Positions 33,441-48,000 of a DNA stretch of 64,000 nucleotides are shown here, piece after piece. The translations under genes and the position numbers were made by a program. The stretch is from Akebia trifoliata (Eukaryota > Streptophyta > Magnoliopsida > Ranunculales > Lardizabalaceae). The stretch is from assembly GCA_017979445.1 (NCBI GenBank), contig CM030706.1:33675751-33739750 (forward strand), written 5' to 3'. Within the stretch, counting starts at the first letter, position 1. Every line of letters begins with the position of its first letter. The notes below the pieces were generated by a model. It saw only the letters and a list, made by a program, of their open reading frames with translations, was not told where the DNA came from and did not search any database.

Positions 33441-35988
33441 CATAAAATCGACAATAGAAAGGTACAAGAAGGCGTCGGCTGATAGTTCAAACACAACCTC
33501 CATTATAGAGGCAAATGCTCATGTAAGCAGTTTTCAACTTTCATGCTTCCTATTAATAAGACAAACGTGACAGTGACATTGATTCTTTGTTTCTTTGATG
33601 CCATGATATGGGTGTAGTACTATCAACATGAAGCAACAAAGCTGCGGCAACAAATACAAAACCTACAAATTGCAAATAGGTGAAACCTTATTATTTCTCC
33701 TCTGTATTTTCTTTATCCCTAAATCTTTTGTTTACACGTAGAAATTTATTCCCTTTTTATTTATGGTTACTAAGACAAGATATACAGTAGAAAAGATATA
33801 TATGTGAATTATTAAGGGGTCATGGTAGGGGTAGAAATAGAAAACATGAAAAGATTTTTAATTTATGATGAATAAAAGTACTTTTGCCTTCTATTTTTTT
33901 ATTTTTATAATTAAGAAACATTTTTTACTTATGTATTTTAACATTGAAGAGGGTTAAGGAGGATAAAGGATATTGTTGTAAAAGTAATGGCAAAATTCGA
34001 AACAAGTTTAACCCGTAAAATTGTTTTATAGTATAGTAAAGATTTTCATAAATGACGTCTACAAGGTAGTCAAATAGGGATTTTTTTTTTTTTAAACTGA
34101 GGTATCCATACGTTTTAGAACACCTGAATAATCCTCGGGGCACTTGCAATCTTCTCCCCTCACCCGCCATGATGCTTTGAGACAAGGGCTGGTCACTCTC
34201 TTTTAACCCAATCAAACATTTAGTTCAAGTTAATTGTGAAATAAACAATTTAAAATCTGAATTATGTGATCAAATATTCACAAGGCAAGAAATGTGATAA
34301 TGGAACATTTTGTGAGGATGATCTTCATCGAACATTATCCCTCGACTCATCTTCATGTGGACCTCAAAGCACATATATGGTTTGTATACTCTTAGCCAGT
34401 TGACAATTTGTCAACGCGTGTCTATAGTCCTAGAATTGTGTTTTTTTTAGGTAGATCATCGTGACCTCTATTTTTCTACAATAAATATATCCCATGTTCT
34501 TAAACATTTTGGTAAGATTTCTTGCATGAATTTGCAGGATCCATTTTACTAGAGCCATTGAGTAACCTTCATCATACTAGACTCCTATTAAATTAATTTA
34601 TTTGCATCCAATTTTATTAATATATCTCCATGGCTACACCTGTTTGAATATCAATTATGCACGCATGTATGTATGTGTTTGTGTGAAGCAAGGGAGTGGG
34701 CAAAAAACACTAATTAAGATTTTATTTTTATTTTTTTCCCCAAAACAGACAGCTTATGGGTGATTCATTGAGTTCTCTAACAGTGAAAGAGTTGAAACAA
34801 CTTGAAAACAGACTTGAGAGAGGCCTCACAAGAATCAGATCAAAGAAGGTAACAAACTCCCAACAACAGCATTATCACCCACTTGTCATCCTTTACATTG
34901 TCTCTGCAACCACAACAAATGTTGGATACACCAGTTCTTCTAAATGGTGTTCAAGTACAAATTGAAACCCAGTGTGGCACTTGAACTAATGCCCACAATG
35001 TAGCTCGAGTTCACCTTTTCTAGCGGAGTCCTACGATTTTGGACTCTCTATGGCACTCACCCACTCAAGAGAATGCCCACATGGATTTATGCTACAATTG
35101 TTATAGCTTTGCACCACACTTTTCAAGCGCGCTTCTCATTCTTACAACTTTGAAATTCTTTCTCGTTTGTGCTATTTTTCGGTTTCTTTTTCTCTCAATT
35201 TGTATGTTTTCTTTTTTCTTGTCTTCTCAATTGTTGAACAGCAAGAGATAATGTTCGCAGAAATTGAATATATGCAGAAAAGGGTAAAACCTCAGGCTCA
35301 TCTCCCAATCTTTCCTTTTTTTTCTTCTTTTTTGTTTCCTTTGTTTTCTCACTTCAGTTGTTTCTGTTTTTTAGTCTGGTTGATTGATCTTCCAAATTTA
35401 CTAACACTCCTTATGTAGGAAGTAGAGCTGCAAAAAGAGAATATGTACCTCCGTGCAAAGGTATTTTCAACAACAATTGCTCTCTTTTTTTTTACCAAAA
35501 ATAACAAAAAATAAAAATGTAAAGAGGATGATCCAGTAAAAATCTGGCCTATGTTTTAAGTCAGACATCAAACACTGATATCCAAGGGCATTGGTTCCAA
35601 CTGGGCATCATGAACCACATTCTGATATACTATGATCAAAATATTTGGGGCCACCCTGGTGGCACAGTTTGATGTCTTATGGATCCCGATGACAACCATA
35701 TCTCGAGGAAAAAATTCTATGGTTATCTACACACTGCCATGTCAGCAGAGTGTCTTACGAAGTCAGTAGCATTTTACTAATAATAATCCAGTATTTTACC
35801 TGTGTCTGGTCTCGTCTTCCAAACTTAAGATTGCAGAAAACGAGAATGCGCAGCAAACAAGCATGGTACCAGCTCAAGAATTCGACGCAATCCAGACCTT
35901 TGATTCTCGCAATTATTTCCAAATGAATATGTTGGAGGGAGGGGCCGCCTACTCACACACTGATCAGACCGCTCTCCATCTTGGATAA
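33441..35988 (+). CDS. AG: AGAMOUS-clade MADS-box gene, 3' exons
   Basis: MIKC-type transcription factor of the AGAMOUS lineage, which specifies stamens and carpels; binds DNA as a dimer. Visible exons: 33441-33522 (I region, [19 protein letters not shown]), 33618-33679, 34749-34848 and 35242-35283 (K domain, with [19 protein letters not shown]), 35419-35460 and 35830-35988 (C terminus, [15 protein letters not shown] and DQTALHLG). All junctions are GT-AG and phases agree; together 162 codons before the TAA. MYLRAKIAENE and the DQTALHLG end favour the C lineage over the D lineage (STK/AGL11), whose proteins usually end DKKxLHLG. The MADS-domain exon is not in the preceding 33 kb, so either the intron is huge or the gene is 5'-truncated. 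The exons carry no lesions. Confidence 0.85.
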
Positions 35989-38900
35989 GCGGATTTCTGC
36001 TTCTCTTTATCCAGCATAACCATCTCAGGTAAATAATGGTTCCAAATATAGTAAATGAGTTCAATCTGACGATGCATTTGAGTACTCAAAATTCATAAAT
36101 CATCTTCCTTTGTTATCGATTTCTATAGTTGTGATACAAAATATTATATACTTACACGCAAAGACATCACTTTATCATGAAACACAAAAAACAGATCCAA
36201 AATATCTAAATCATATTTTATATTTATTTAATGTAATGGATTAAAACTTAGAATTTGACTACACGGATTTGAAATTCTGAACAATATCCCCCAAACATGA
36301 GACTGAAACAATGGCATAAAGTACTAAAGCGCCCCCATTCTGAACAGTAGTTGAGACAACTCAATAGAGGTGAAACAAACATGTCTGGGCTGGAATATGT
36401 TCGACTCTAGGGTCTGAAAATATGCTTGAGATTCAACAAGACTACACAAGTATCACATAATTACAATTTACTAGAAATGTCATCCTATGCAAGTATCACA
36501 AAATTACAATTTACTTGAAATATAATTCCAAGTGAGCATTTCCCATGAGGTGAGCAATAGTGTGGACTGTCGGGATAAGAAAACCCCAAAATAAGATTTG
36601 GGTCTAGGGTACATGAACATAGGGATATAGTTACTAGTTTATACATCCCCTATGGGATTATAATTTTCTTCACGTAAACGTTTCCTATGTATTTGAAATA
36701 AAACTTTACACATGCCCGACCCAACAATGGTACCGTTAGAGAAACCTGATGACTCCAGATGCCTAAAAGAAATTTCTAACATTGGATTATGCATTTACAA
36801 ATGCATTTATTACTAATTTTATCTTATTAGTCTTTCCATTCATCCATCTCAGTATATCCTCATTTCTGCTATGCTCAACTTACTAACATGTTGCTTCTCG
36901 ATCGCTCAATGTTCAGCTCCATAATTTAGATTTCTATAACTAAAATTTCTACTTAACTAGTTTGGTGTGTGCATGCTGCAGGTGATCAGGTGGAGAAGTT
37001 TGTTTATGCTATATTTATATTATAGTGAGCGTAAAATTTTCTTTCCTAGTTATCGAATTAATCTGCAGTAGCAGTATTTCTATTATATATTATACTAAAA
37101 CCTTGTGTTAAGCAGCCATAAGTGTATTTGTATCCAAGTGTCATGAAGACAACTTAAATTGTGTATGGCATCCAGTGCATCTACCTGTAAATACTTCATG
37201 TGCTAGAAAAAATTTGACATAAAACTAGGATCCAGATTACTCCAAATCAAAAGGGAAAAAAAAATGACCGTAGAATTCAAACGAAAAAAGGATGGCCAAA
37301 AAGACAAGCCCAAGAGCAATCCACATACAAACTCTAATCCATTGAAATATTACAAATGTTCTCCCACCTCACTAGGAAAACCTTAAAAAACAACCTTATC
37401 AACTCCTTTCCAAATACCCCAGCACACGATGAAAGGAGAAATAGTTCAAAGAAACCTTTTTGAAGCCTTAAAGGAGCATCCCAAGCAACTAACAAATAGG
37501 GGAAAGCACCCAACCACTCCGAATGGGGATAGATAATAATGTGACCAAATGAACTAAGCTATTGGAAAATGAATAAGTATGTGATCAGCAGATTACCAGT
37601 TCTTTTTGCATAAATTGTAAAATTTTGGCATAGAGTAGCCCATCCTGATAATCTAATCTAGAGTCGCATTTAATCTCAGCATGAGATACAACATTTCTAC
37701 TATTCCAAACATACAATACTTCACTAACGCACTTAAATTGTGATCATTTCAATGTGATGTATCATGATGAATTGACAAGTATAACTGACAGCACCAAGTC
37801 AGCAACTCCATCTTGAAATAAACAGTTTTGAACTACCGGAACGCTAACTCCAGCATTTGAATATGAGCTATGAGCGAGCCCCCAGCGACTGAGGGTACTG
37901 GTTGGCCTTAAGGCTCTCCGAATTAAACTTGTGAGATCACACATAAGCATGATTTCAAACATTGTACCATTTTGTAATGCATCAACCAATATGTGCTGCT
38001 ATTTGAACATTCCGATACGAAATATGCCTGGAATCAAGTTCTGGTGAATATTTTGGCCTACGTCAGTTTGTCTCAATATGTTCCGGTTTGTATCAGGATG
38101 TTTCGAATGAAACATTCCGATGAGAATTGGAATGTAATGAAACCAAATCAGAAAGAGAGGACAAGCTAGAAACAACGACTATTTGTAGAACCATATAATG
38201 TTTCCTCTCCACTTTCGATGAATATTTGGCATACCCTTTGGTTTCTAACTGATAACATACCCCTTGACCACTATGTACTTATGATATTTCATGGGATGAG
38301 TAGACGACCCCTTGCTTTTATAGGTAATGAACATAATTTACGCTGATTCTCATAAAAATGTTGTGTAGAAAACAACAAGAGGTAGCTTTGCATCAGGACC
38401 TTGGTCTACTACTAAGTGAATGTACCCAGTGACTGAAAATGGGATTCTATAAACAATGGAAGTCAGCAAAATTCATGGGGTTTCAGAATCTTTTCCATAT
38501 TCAGAAGCAAAATAAACTTTAAATTTATGTTTTGCATATACAATTATGCGGAAACACATGTATGATGTGGGCACGGCTATTATTTCTTGTTCTTTATAAG
38601 GATTTAAACAAACTTATACGTCCAATGTATATGACAGAAATGAAAAGTAAACAAACAATACAAGCACGAAACGGAACTGTAAGCCCAGATATGCATGAAT
38701 AATCTAGACAGACGGCTGACCTGTTGGGATTGTAGGAAGAAAGGCTTGGGCGCATCAAATGAAGCTAACCCGAACTAAAGAAATTTCCCAATAGAACTTC
38801 AGGAGAATGATACAAGAAAGAATAGACGATCAACTTAAGACCTTATGGAAAAAATGATGATTGAAGAGAAACCCATCTGAGACATGTCCAACATGTAAGT

Positions 38901-39010
38901 ACTTCAGCCTTCCAAGGTACCCATAACAGCATCATTAAGAACTCAGTAGCAGTGCCATGAATCTGACACTAATACTCTTTTCTGGGCCCCCAAGCACTCA
39001 AAGCTTCTAA
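35989..39010. other. Intergenic region between MADS and KH genes
   Basis: Holds the 3' ends of the convergent MADS (+) and KH (-) genes, a LINE remnant at 37200-37720, and near 37980-38140 a diverged repeat rich in GAAACATTCC-like words that recur in KH introns. A short ORF at 35825-36064 lies opposite the last MADS exon. No gene seen. Confidence 0.45.
37200..37720 (-). pseudogene. LINE zf-RVT C-terminal remnant
   Basis: The - strand reads SSFGHIIIYPHSEWLGAFPL and KASKRFLWTISPFIVCWGIW, matching the C-terminal zinc-binding (zf-RVT) region of plant non-LTR retrotransposons, where W..IP..V.W.IW is typical. Preceded by IIYPHSEW. Interrupted by stops. Confidence 0.55.
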
Positions 39011-42000
39011 CTATAGTCCTGTCTTGGCTCGTTTCATTCCTGTACTGTTGAAGGGGGACATGCTTGGGCTCATGTGAGGGCTCTCCTCCCTAAGTGTACC
39101 ATTTAGCATAGCCAATTCCCTCAATTGTTGCTTCTTGTAGTAATCCAAGGACTCCTCCTGAGAGAAGAAAAGAGTGAGTCCAGAAAGATAACGTGGATTT
39201 ACAGAAAAAGCTGCAACTTAAAAGAGAATATTAAAAATAGAGAGATTCTACCGCCACGCCAACTTTTGCTAATGCTACCCCAATTCATATGTAAATCACC
39301 CAAGAATTAGCACACATCTTGGGGTTGCATTAGCAAAAGTTGGTGTGGCAATAGAAGCTCTCTAAAAATATCAACAAGGAAGTTCCTTTCGCACCACAGG
39401 CTTCAAGAGATCTTCTAATATTGCCACCGCTTGATTTAAACGGGAATCAATCACATCAGCAGGAAATTCAGCCTCCAACAATACATGTAACGGCTCATTT
39501 AGGTGCTCATATCCGGGCTTATCTCTAAGTTTTTCTTCCTATAGAAAACCAAAAGTTTGTCAACAAAATAATACCTCATGAGAAATGAATTGAAGATATC
39601 ATTGTAATTGATCCATGAATAATAATTTATAATGAACTCAGAAATCTATAAATACATTGAAATAATCCATTCAGATTTCAATTAAGGGGTGAAAAATTAT
39701 ATGAAAAGAATATCAGAAATTTTCTTCATCTCAGGACAGATCCACAGGTCCACTTAACTGAGAAACTGGTATAAGAATCCTTTTCATCAATAATGAACTA
39801 GGGATAAGGGTATTAGGGTACAATTGGCATCATATACCATTATACTCCATAACGATACTGGCCCTCAAATACCATGGCATGCAGAGATAAAGAGAATTTC
39901 AACTGAAAACTTCCAATATATATTAAGCAGACCTCCAGTTGGCATTCACCGGGACAAGATAGACATGTGATCCTATTGAATGTCAATTACTCATTTCTTC
40001 CTCACCGTACTCAGCCTAGAACTCCATTATGTCTAGATTATATATATATATATATAATTCCCAATTGACAGTTACATGCAATATCTGTATGCAAACATAA
40101 CACTGTTTAGTGGCGTGAAATTGCTAGGCCTAAAATCAAAATCCCTTACATCTCTGATACTAGTTAGATGGTGTTTCATCGAAAAATACATAAGTAAATC
40201 AAATAGTCAGACGAGAAAATAGTTGATGAATCTAAAGGCATCGTATTATTTTCATCTTGTTCTGAGCTCGTCTGCTGTTTACCAAAATCAGTAATCTGTA
40301 TCTTTTTTCCAGGTGAATTTAGAGCTTTATTTCAACAAATGATTTCTGTGGAGAGTTTCCAGTAACCTACATTGATACTCATTACACTTGTTCTGAAACA
40401 ATTTAAAATAACCATGCGTACCTCAATACATTATATTTTATGTATAAATAATGCTAGGATTAAAAACATTAAGAAATTAAATGAACTTTATATATGATAT
40501 ATCATACATTCTCATATTGATACACATTGAAAATAATTCCAAGTGAGTTCTCCTCTATGCATCGACCCCCACTTCCTCACTCTATGTACCGTTTCTATCT
40601 ATATCAAATCAGAATCAAAATGGAAAGGTCCTAATTTTCCCAAATAGATATTAGGGAGCATTTGATTTTCCTTTTTTCCCCAACATGTGATCTATGAAAC
40701 TGAAAATGCGGGCTTCTTTTTCTAATATCTGAAAAGTTAGGAAAAACAGCAAAAAGATATTTTCTATACATGCTGATATGTTTCATGAAACATACAATCT
40801 AGAGATGCATTAGAATTTTCAATATATATAGTAATGTTTTGTTCCGAAATGTCAGACAAAAAAACGAGTGTTATGTAGGCAAAATTCCGAAATGATATGA
40901 AGCTTTGAACCATGATGTTGACTTAGAGCTAAGCAAGTATCGGTCATTAGCACAAGAAAAATCCATATTCAATCAATGGGATGTCTAGGAAACTAACTAT
41001 ATTGCAAAATCCACTAATTTTCTTACGCGGGAGGTAAGCCTACTACACCGTCTCATGGGAGAACATCAAAGGTTTCAGCTTGTCTGATTACATCTCACTC
41101 TTCGCAAAATAGGTTGCAACCTTATTTGATTATGAGGCCCATAAACTGCTATAGTCACACAACCATATTTTCCCTCCTTCACCACAACCAGTAGAAACAT
41201 CAACTCCAAGAATCAGTAAAGACGCACCAATTTAGATTCCGTAGCATCACATGAAGAGATGTTTCTAAATGACGATCCCACAAAAATATATATATATATA
41301 TGTCACTCTTCTTACAGTGTTCAACAACCCATTCCCTTGAGTTACTGTGGGCAATCAGAAGAGAGATGCACATTTGCCATAAACGTCAACCAAGAATTCG
41401 TAATAATAGAATAGAGCACAGGTTCACATCTTACTTGCATACAATTTGGTATGTGATGCACATCCATCTCAGGAGAATATGTTATTACTTTATTGTCCTT
41501 TAAAACTCCGGAAGATGGACCATTATTTTCGCATATAGAAAAGAAATCAATAATGATTCTCCTACGAAGAACGAACCTGCATTTTGTTTAAGCAAGCATT
41601 CCAAGAAAAGAAATACATTTTAAAAGGGACTTTAAATCCTAATACAAAAGCAGAAGAGTCCAAAGAACAATAGAATGATATGACGGAAAAGAACATCCAA
41701 ACTCAAGGCCCATACCCATCTATCATCCTCTTAAGGGAGAGAAATAATAACGGCAGATACAGTTCAACAGGTTAACAACTAGGTCCATTTCCCAATCTCA
41801 TATTTATACCAAAATCCCAAGACATTTCATCGGCATGCGAATCATGAAATTCTGCACCAGGTGATCTTTCCTATCATATAGAGAAAAGAGAACAAAGAAA
41901 TCAACTTAGAGAGTTGAGACACCACACTAATGATCCCCCCAAAATCAAACTATGTCCCACAACCTACTTGAAATCTTACACCTCTAATGAACTTGAGAAA

Positions 42001-45000
42001 GAATATAAGATTCCTCTACAAAAGCCAACTATACGAGTTGGAAAGGACCTCATTATCCGAACCCAGATTTCTAGCCCGTACATGGATGAAATAACATTTA
42101 TCCAAAAAACAATGGCTTCTCCGCCACACCTTCAAACCCACTTCCCTAAGAATTTCGTATTCATCACTTTTAGTTTCTTGATTCCAAGCACTCCACATTT
42201 CTTATAACCACTCACAGCCTTCCACTCCACAAGTATACATATGGGATCACCCCTCCCCTTCTTTAGATAAATAAGGAGATTTCCAGGTGGCTAACTCACT
42301 TCCAAAATATCCTATGATGGGATCTCAGCTAAAGAAGCAGCTTAGTATTCCCCACTTCTCCAACCCAAAAACTTTGTTCTACTAAATTGATACTTAACCC
42401 GAGACAGAAATTGAAGCAGCAAAGCATACCTCTCAAGAACCTAAACTCTGCCAAAGTTGCTCCCACAAAAAGTCAAGTGTTTTATGCAAAATCAAAATGG
42501 GAAATCTTCAAACCCTTGATACAGACTTTGTATCCTCCCAAAGACTCTACTCACCACAACTCTAGTCAAATATAAAGATAACGAATATGTTTCCTAAGTA
42601 CTTAAAATTTCCAAAACAAAATAACAATGAAATGAGTGTATAAATGCTAGTACATAAACAAATATGAAAATAGAGACCTCATATATACACAAAAGTGTTT
42701 TTTGGGGATATAATCTACAAATTAACAAGTCCCTAGTTTAGAAGAAGGCCATTTTAAGAGAAAGCATTCCACGAGAAACAAAGAATACGAACTTAAACTT
42801 CCATGGAAAAAAATCTCCAACAAGAAGAGGTCTGGAGTGTCATTCCAGAAAAACCATGCCCCTTTACCAATTACATTTACATAAGAGAAGAATCCCATAG
42901 TACCAAATTACAAATCCAAAAGAAGGGGATCGCATAGTACCTTAACAGAGTCCTTTACTGAGCCTCGACCTCTTATATACACTCTACATTGGGTTGTAGC
43001 TTCAACCTTTTTCAAAGAGTTTCCTCGAGGACCCAGGAGACGACCAACAAAGTTGTACTGCCCAAACAACAATAATAAGAGTAACCATGACCAAAACAGA
43101 ACACAAAACTATAAAATGACAAACAAAAGTAGACATTTGATTGCATACGTTTGGAAACTTGTCAACAGGAACATCTAGTCTGATAACTTTCTTCACAGTG
43201 GGACTATTCGGAACTCCAGGAGCTCCATGCCAACCCATCGAAGATGCTTGGAATGCTCCTATACTTTGAAGAAATCCATTTTCCTACAGAAAGAACATAA
43301 ATAACGTTTCTTATTAATTATATGCATATCATTAGTACCAATTCCATATTGTTAGGAGGGAAAATCTGTTCACATTCAACAATGAATATTGAACTTCATT
43401 TTAATAATACTCTAAATTATTCTTGCATTCTTCACTTAAATTTCCTATATCTTTGGTTTTCTCTAGCAAGAAAGTTGAGACAACAACAACAAAGACTTGG
43501 GGTCTGCTAAACGAACCACGATTCTTTATTCCACGTGGTCTAGAGCAAAGACTTCTGGCATTGAGACTGAGTTCATATTTTCTTTCACTATATTATCAAG
43601 AAGCAAAGTTAAGTTTCTTAAATATCCATAATAAAGAATTCCATATGGTGAGAATGGTTCTGAGATTGCTTCAAAAAGAATTATATAGAAGTATTAGGAT
43701 GAGGATTAAGTTTTCTTAGATATTCAAAACTAAAGTGATGGGAGTGGTACTACTTACATGTAGAGTAATAGTCAATACTCAAGCTGGGTTAGGAATGATT
43801 ATTCAAATTGACTCTCACTCTCACTAAAATAGTTTCCACCTTGTTATTGTTTTTAGTCCAATTCCAAATATCTCTCTAAAACTAGACAACTGAAGTGCAA
43901 TGTACTGGAATAGGGTTTGAAAGTCATTAGTAGAAGAGCCTGTACTTGTAGAATTAACTCAATGATTTAGAACATTCACGTACAAGATGACAAATGACAA
44001 TGCCATTTACAAATAAGTTAAAATTTCATCTCGAGGCAATGTTTTGTTTGCGAGAAAAATCAAGATAATCTCAACTGAAACATTTCAAGACAATCTGAAA
44101 CGTTCCAAAAGCATTCAATATTTTGAGGTCAATGTTCCGTTTTGGTCTCAGCCGAAACGGTATAAAACTTCAAATCATGGCTATTCTTGTCGAAAAGACT
44201 AGAGATTGATAATGTATGAATATTGTCCTCTCCACACACCTAGTGGCCCTAGTGAAAATGTAGCAAAAAAAGGTATTTGAAGGCAATATTATACATTGGG
44301 AATATCTATTTCCATACTTTCCACTCCTATTCTCAATTTTTTAACAATAATTAAAAACAACGGAAGTCAATTAAAATGTATGACCATAACTAGGTCATGT
44401 AAAAAACTTCTAACATTCTAATATTCTAGGACTGAAAGCCCCTGATAGGAGGTGTAAAATAGGCTTTGCTTACCTCTCTTTGCATCACAGACCATCTCTC
44501 CAGATCCATCGGTCCACCATTTGGGTGTTGAACTGTAGGTCTCAATGGACTCTCATGCTCAATTCTTTCATGATCCACGAAGTTTTGACTTGGTAACAAA
44601 CCAGTTGTTCGTACAATTTCTGCAATGGAATGAAAAACCAATAAGAATTACAATAAAACAGTGGTTAGGTGCATGTAAGAAAGCATAATATTACCCAAGG
44701 GTACGGCAGAGGAACAAGGTTCAGGTCCTAAAGCATAAACCAGGAAATAAAAATAAAATATTAAAACCATAGCTTTCATAATCATTTGAATGTCCTTTGA
44801 GTGTTCTTTTTCAAGAATCATGGCAAAAATTGCAGCAAAGTCAATCTTTCTGCTTCTTCTTAATCTATCTTGGAATGTATCAGAATGTTTTGACCGATGC
44901 ATTCCAAGACATTTCAAAAAGGACCGAAACATTCCTCCAAGCCATTCATTCCAAGGATGTTCCACGACATACATACACACACAAGCAAACAACCATGGAT

Positions 45001-48000
45001 ATGAACACTTGTAATAACAAAAGACATGGCTTTGGAAAAAAATTTTGATTGGAGGAACAGGATTTGTTAACCAACCCCAAATTTTTGGGATAATGCTTCA
45101 ACGACGACGATCATGAACTAGTAAAAATAATTTCCACCCTAATAAAGGAATAAATAGAAAATTACAAGACAAAACATATGGAAAAATAAATCAATCTTAA
45201 TCTATAGAAGCCAATCTAATCCTAATTTAAAAGATAATCTTAATATTCATGTGATCATGTGGTGGTATTACATACATACTCTATGACAATAGAAGCCAAT
45301 GAATAAACCATACAAATCATGCATGAACAGAAAAAAGTTACCAACCTTGATTTATAAGCCTGCTACAATGCGGCAGAATTTGTATAAATGGTCCCAATTT
45401 CTGCCTCTCTGCCAGCAATTCACCCAAATACCTGCCAAAGTTGTATGGTCCATATTCCAAATCAAAACCCAGTAAAGTCAAAAACAAAATATCTAAACTA
45501 CAATACATGTTGAACACTCCAAACAATTTTGTCATTCGACTCACAAAATGCCTTGAACGAAAATGTGCATGTAATATCAGTGTCTATATATGTCAGTATA
45601 TATGTGAGCATGCTTGAACTTGTATGCTAAGCATACAGATAGAATCCTCTAAACCAAATACATTTTTATAAACATACAATTGAACAAATATGTTTCTGGT
45701 CTTTTTCTATTTCTATGTATTTGATATAAATAGGAAGTAAAGAAATAAAGCATGAATACTTTTTCTAAGGAATTTTTTTCTTTTCTTCTCTCTCTTTCTC
45801 TCCAAACCCTAAATTAAATTTCTACATGGTATCAGAGCACAAGAAGATCAGAGGAACCAAGAATCAAAGAGATACGCACTCAAAAGGAGCCCAATGGCTG
45901 TCACCTTCCTTCTCCAGGGCTGCCACCCAACCCCAGAGTTGTCACCATCCATTTTCCAGACAGCAAGGGTTGTCGCCCTCCATTTTCCAGCCAGCAGGGG
46001 CTGTCACCCTCCATTTTTCAGCCACCGGGTGTTGTAACACATGGATCTCCAGTAAGTTGGGGCTGTTGCCACCCAGTTTTCAGCCAGTAGGTATCAGAGC
46101 ACGAGAAGATCAAGGGGACCAATAATCAATGATAACGCACTTGGAAGGAGCCCTAGGGCTGTCACCTTCCTTCTCTAGGGCTGCCACCCAACCCTAGAGT
46201 TGTCACCATCCATTTTCCAGACAGCAGGGGTTGTCGCCCTCCATTTTTCAGCCACCAGGAGTTGTAGCACATGGATCTCCAGCAAGTTGGGGATGTCGCC
46301 ACCCAATTTTTTAGTCATAGTGAGGCAAGACGATGAGGGGAGACAAGAAAGTATTGGGTATTAGGAAATTTAGTTTAGTATTGGGTAAACCCAAAAGGTA
46401 GGGTAGGATATGGTAATTTAATTATGAACTTTTGCAAGTATGACTACAATCCCAATGACCAAAATACAAGGCTAGATGAAAAGGGTTAAAAAAAAAGGGA
46501 AAAAGATTAAGGGTTGAGGTTTGTAAATTTCAAGAATCAAGAATCAAGAAAAGAGTTTCAAAAATCAAGAATTCTAGAGAATCAAGAACAATGAACTTAA
46601 AGAAAATCAAGAAAAAAATAAAGATTAGAAGAAAAGAATGTATATTGGACTCACTCCAAAATGACCCCACACCACACCCATTGTTGGGAAGATCAAGCTC
46701 AACATTTCTTTTTATTTATCATATTCTTCATTCATTAATAAAAAATAAAAATAAATAAATAAACCTAATATAATCTATATAAAGAAAATAAATCGAGAAT
46801 CCTAATCAAACTAAAATACCAAATAAATTAACTTTATTTTTGTAACTTTCTCTCTCCTAATTTTCAGACCCTAATAAACTTAAATCTAAGACAAATTAAA
46901 GTTACAAAATTGCCCCTAAATATTATACTAAGACCATGGGCCGATAAAACATCAAAATAAGCCCAAAAAACATAAAATTAAAGCCTTAAAACAGAAATCT
47001 AAATAAAAACTAAAATCTATTCTTCAAGATTTAATGTCCCCATCAATTATCCCTGACTGGGAAGATTTCATCATTAGCAAAATAAATTGCAGTAATTATC
47101 ATCAACAGTTGCGTTCTGCATTATTCTCCTATAGTTGGAGAAAACTCGTCCTCAAGTTTTAAAGTCCTTGAGAGTGATCATTACAATTTGTGGTTCATCT
47201 TTTTTGGCCAAGATTAGTCATCGTGCCTTAATGTTGTGTTGAACCATTAATTTCAAATTACGATCTTCTATCTTGACAAAGTCTCCATTGTACCCGTCTG
47301 AGATGATTAGGCCGGTTTGAAGTAGTAATGGAACAACTGCATCATGAACAAAAACTGTAGATCTTATCTCCAAAAGATCTTCCTTTGGCTCTTTAGACGT
47401 ATTTTTCACTTCTTAATCTTGTTCTTGCGTTGATTTTAAAGTTGTAAGCACACCCATCTTCTGAAGCTGATGTTTGATCTGTCCTTTCTTCAATCTACTC
47501 TTAGATTGATGGTACCACAGGAGTTGATTTCCATGGACAAACCTAGAGTAGATTTTGTTTGTTTGAACACGTAAAATATTTCGCTCCGCATCAAATGTAG
47601 CTTGTACATGTGAGATTCAACCTCAACCCAACACAATATAACAATCTTTTATACGAACCACCTTGTACTCGGCACCATGGATAAAATTTCCCTGACGGAA
47701 CTAAATGACATAGCCGTAAACATGATAACCACAATAAGTCTTACTTTCAACATTCTGCAAAATCATCTCAGAAAAACTTGTGGAAATCAAATTTTCTTTA
47801 TATTCATCATTGCACAATACCTTGAATGACTTCCCAGAACGTAAAACAAATCTGATTTTGACTTCCAATACCATTGTAGGAGAATCAGGAAATCTGATCT
47901 CATAGAATCAGGAAAATAGGATATGTTTCTTGATTATTCTTGATCACTCCTGACTTTCTAGAATATTCCTGTAATCTTCTACAATAGGATAGTTAGTTGA

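Noticed and set aside
33441..35988. D-lineage (SEEDSTICK/AGL11) identity for the MADS gene
   Set aside because: The K domain [20 protein letters not shown] would fit either lineage, but MYLRAKIAENE and the DQTALHLG end fit the AGAMOUS lineage better than the DKKxLHLG ends of AGL11-type proteins.
44790..45048. Overlapping open frames in KH intron 2
   Set aside because: They lie between validated exons 2 and 3 and coincide with a GAAACATTCC-type repeat.
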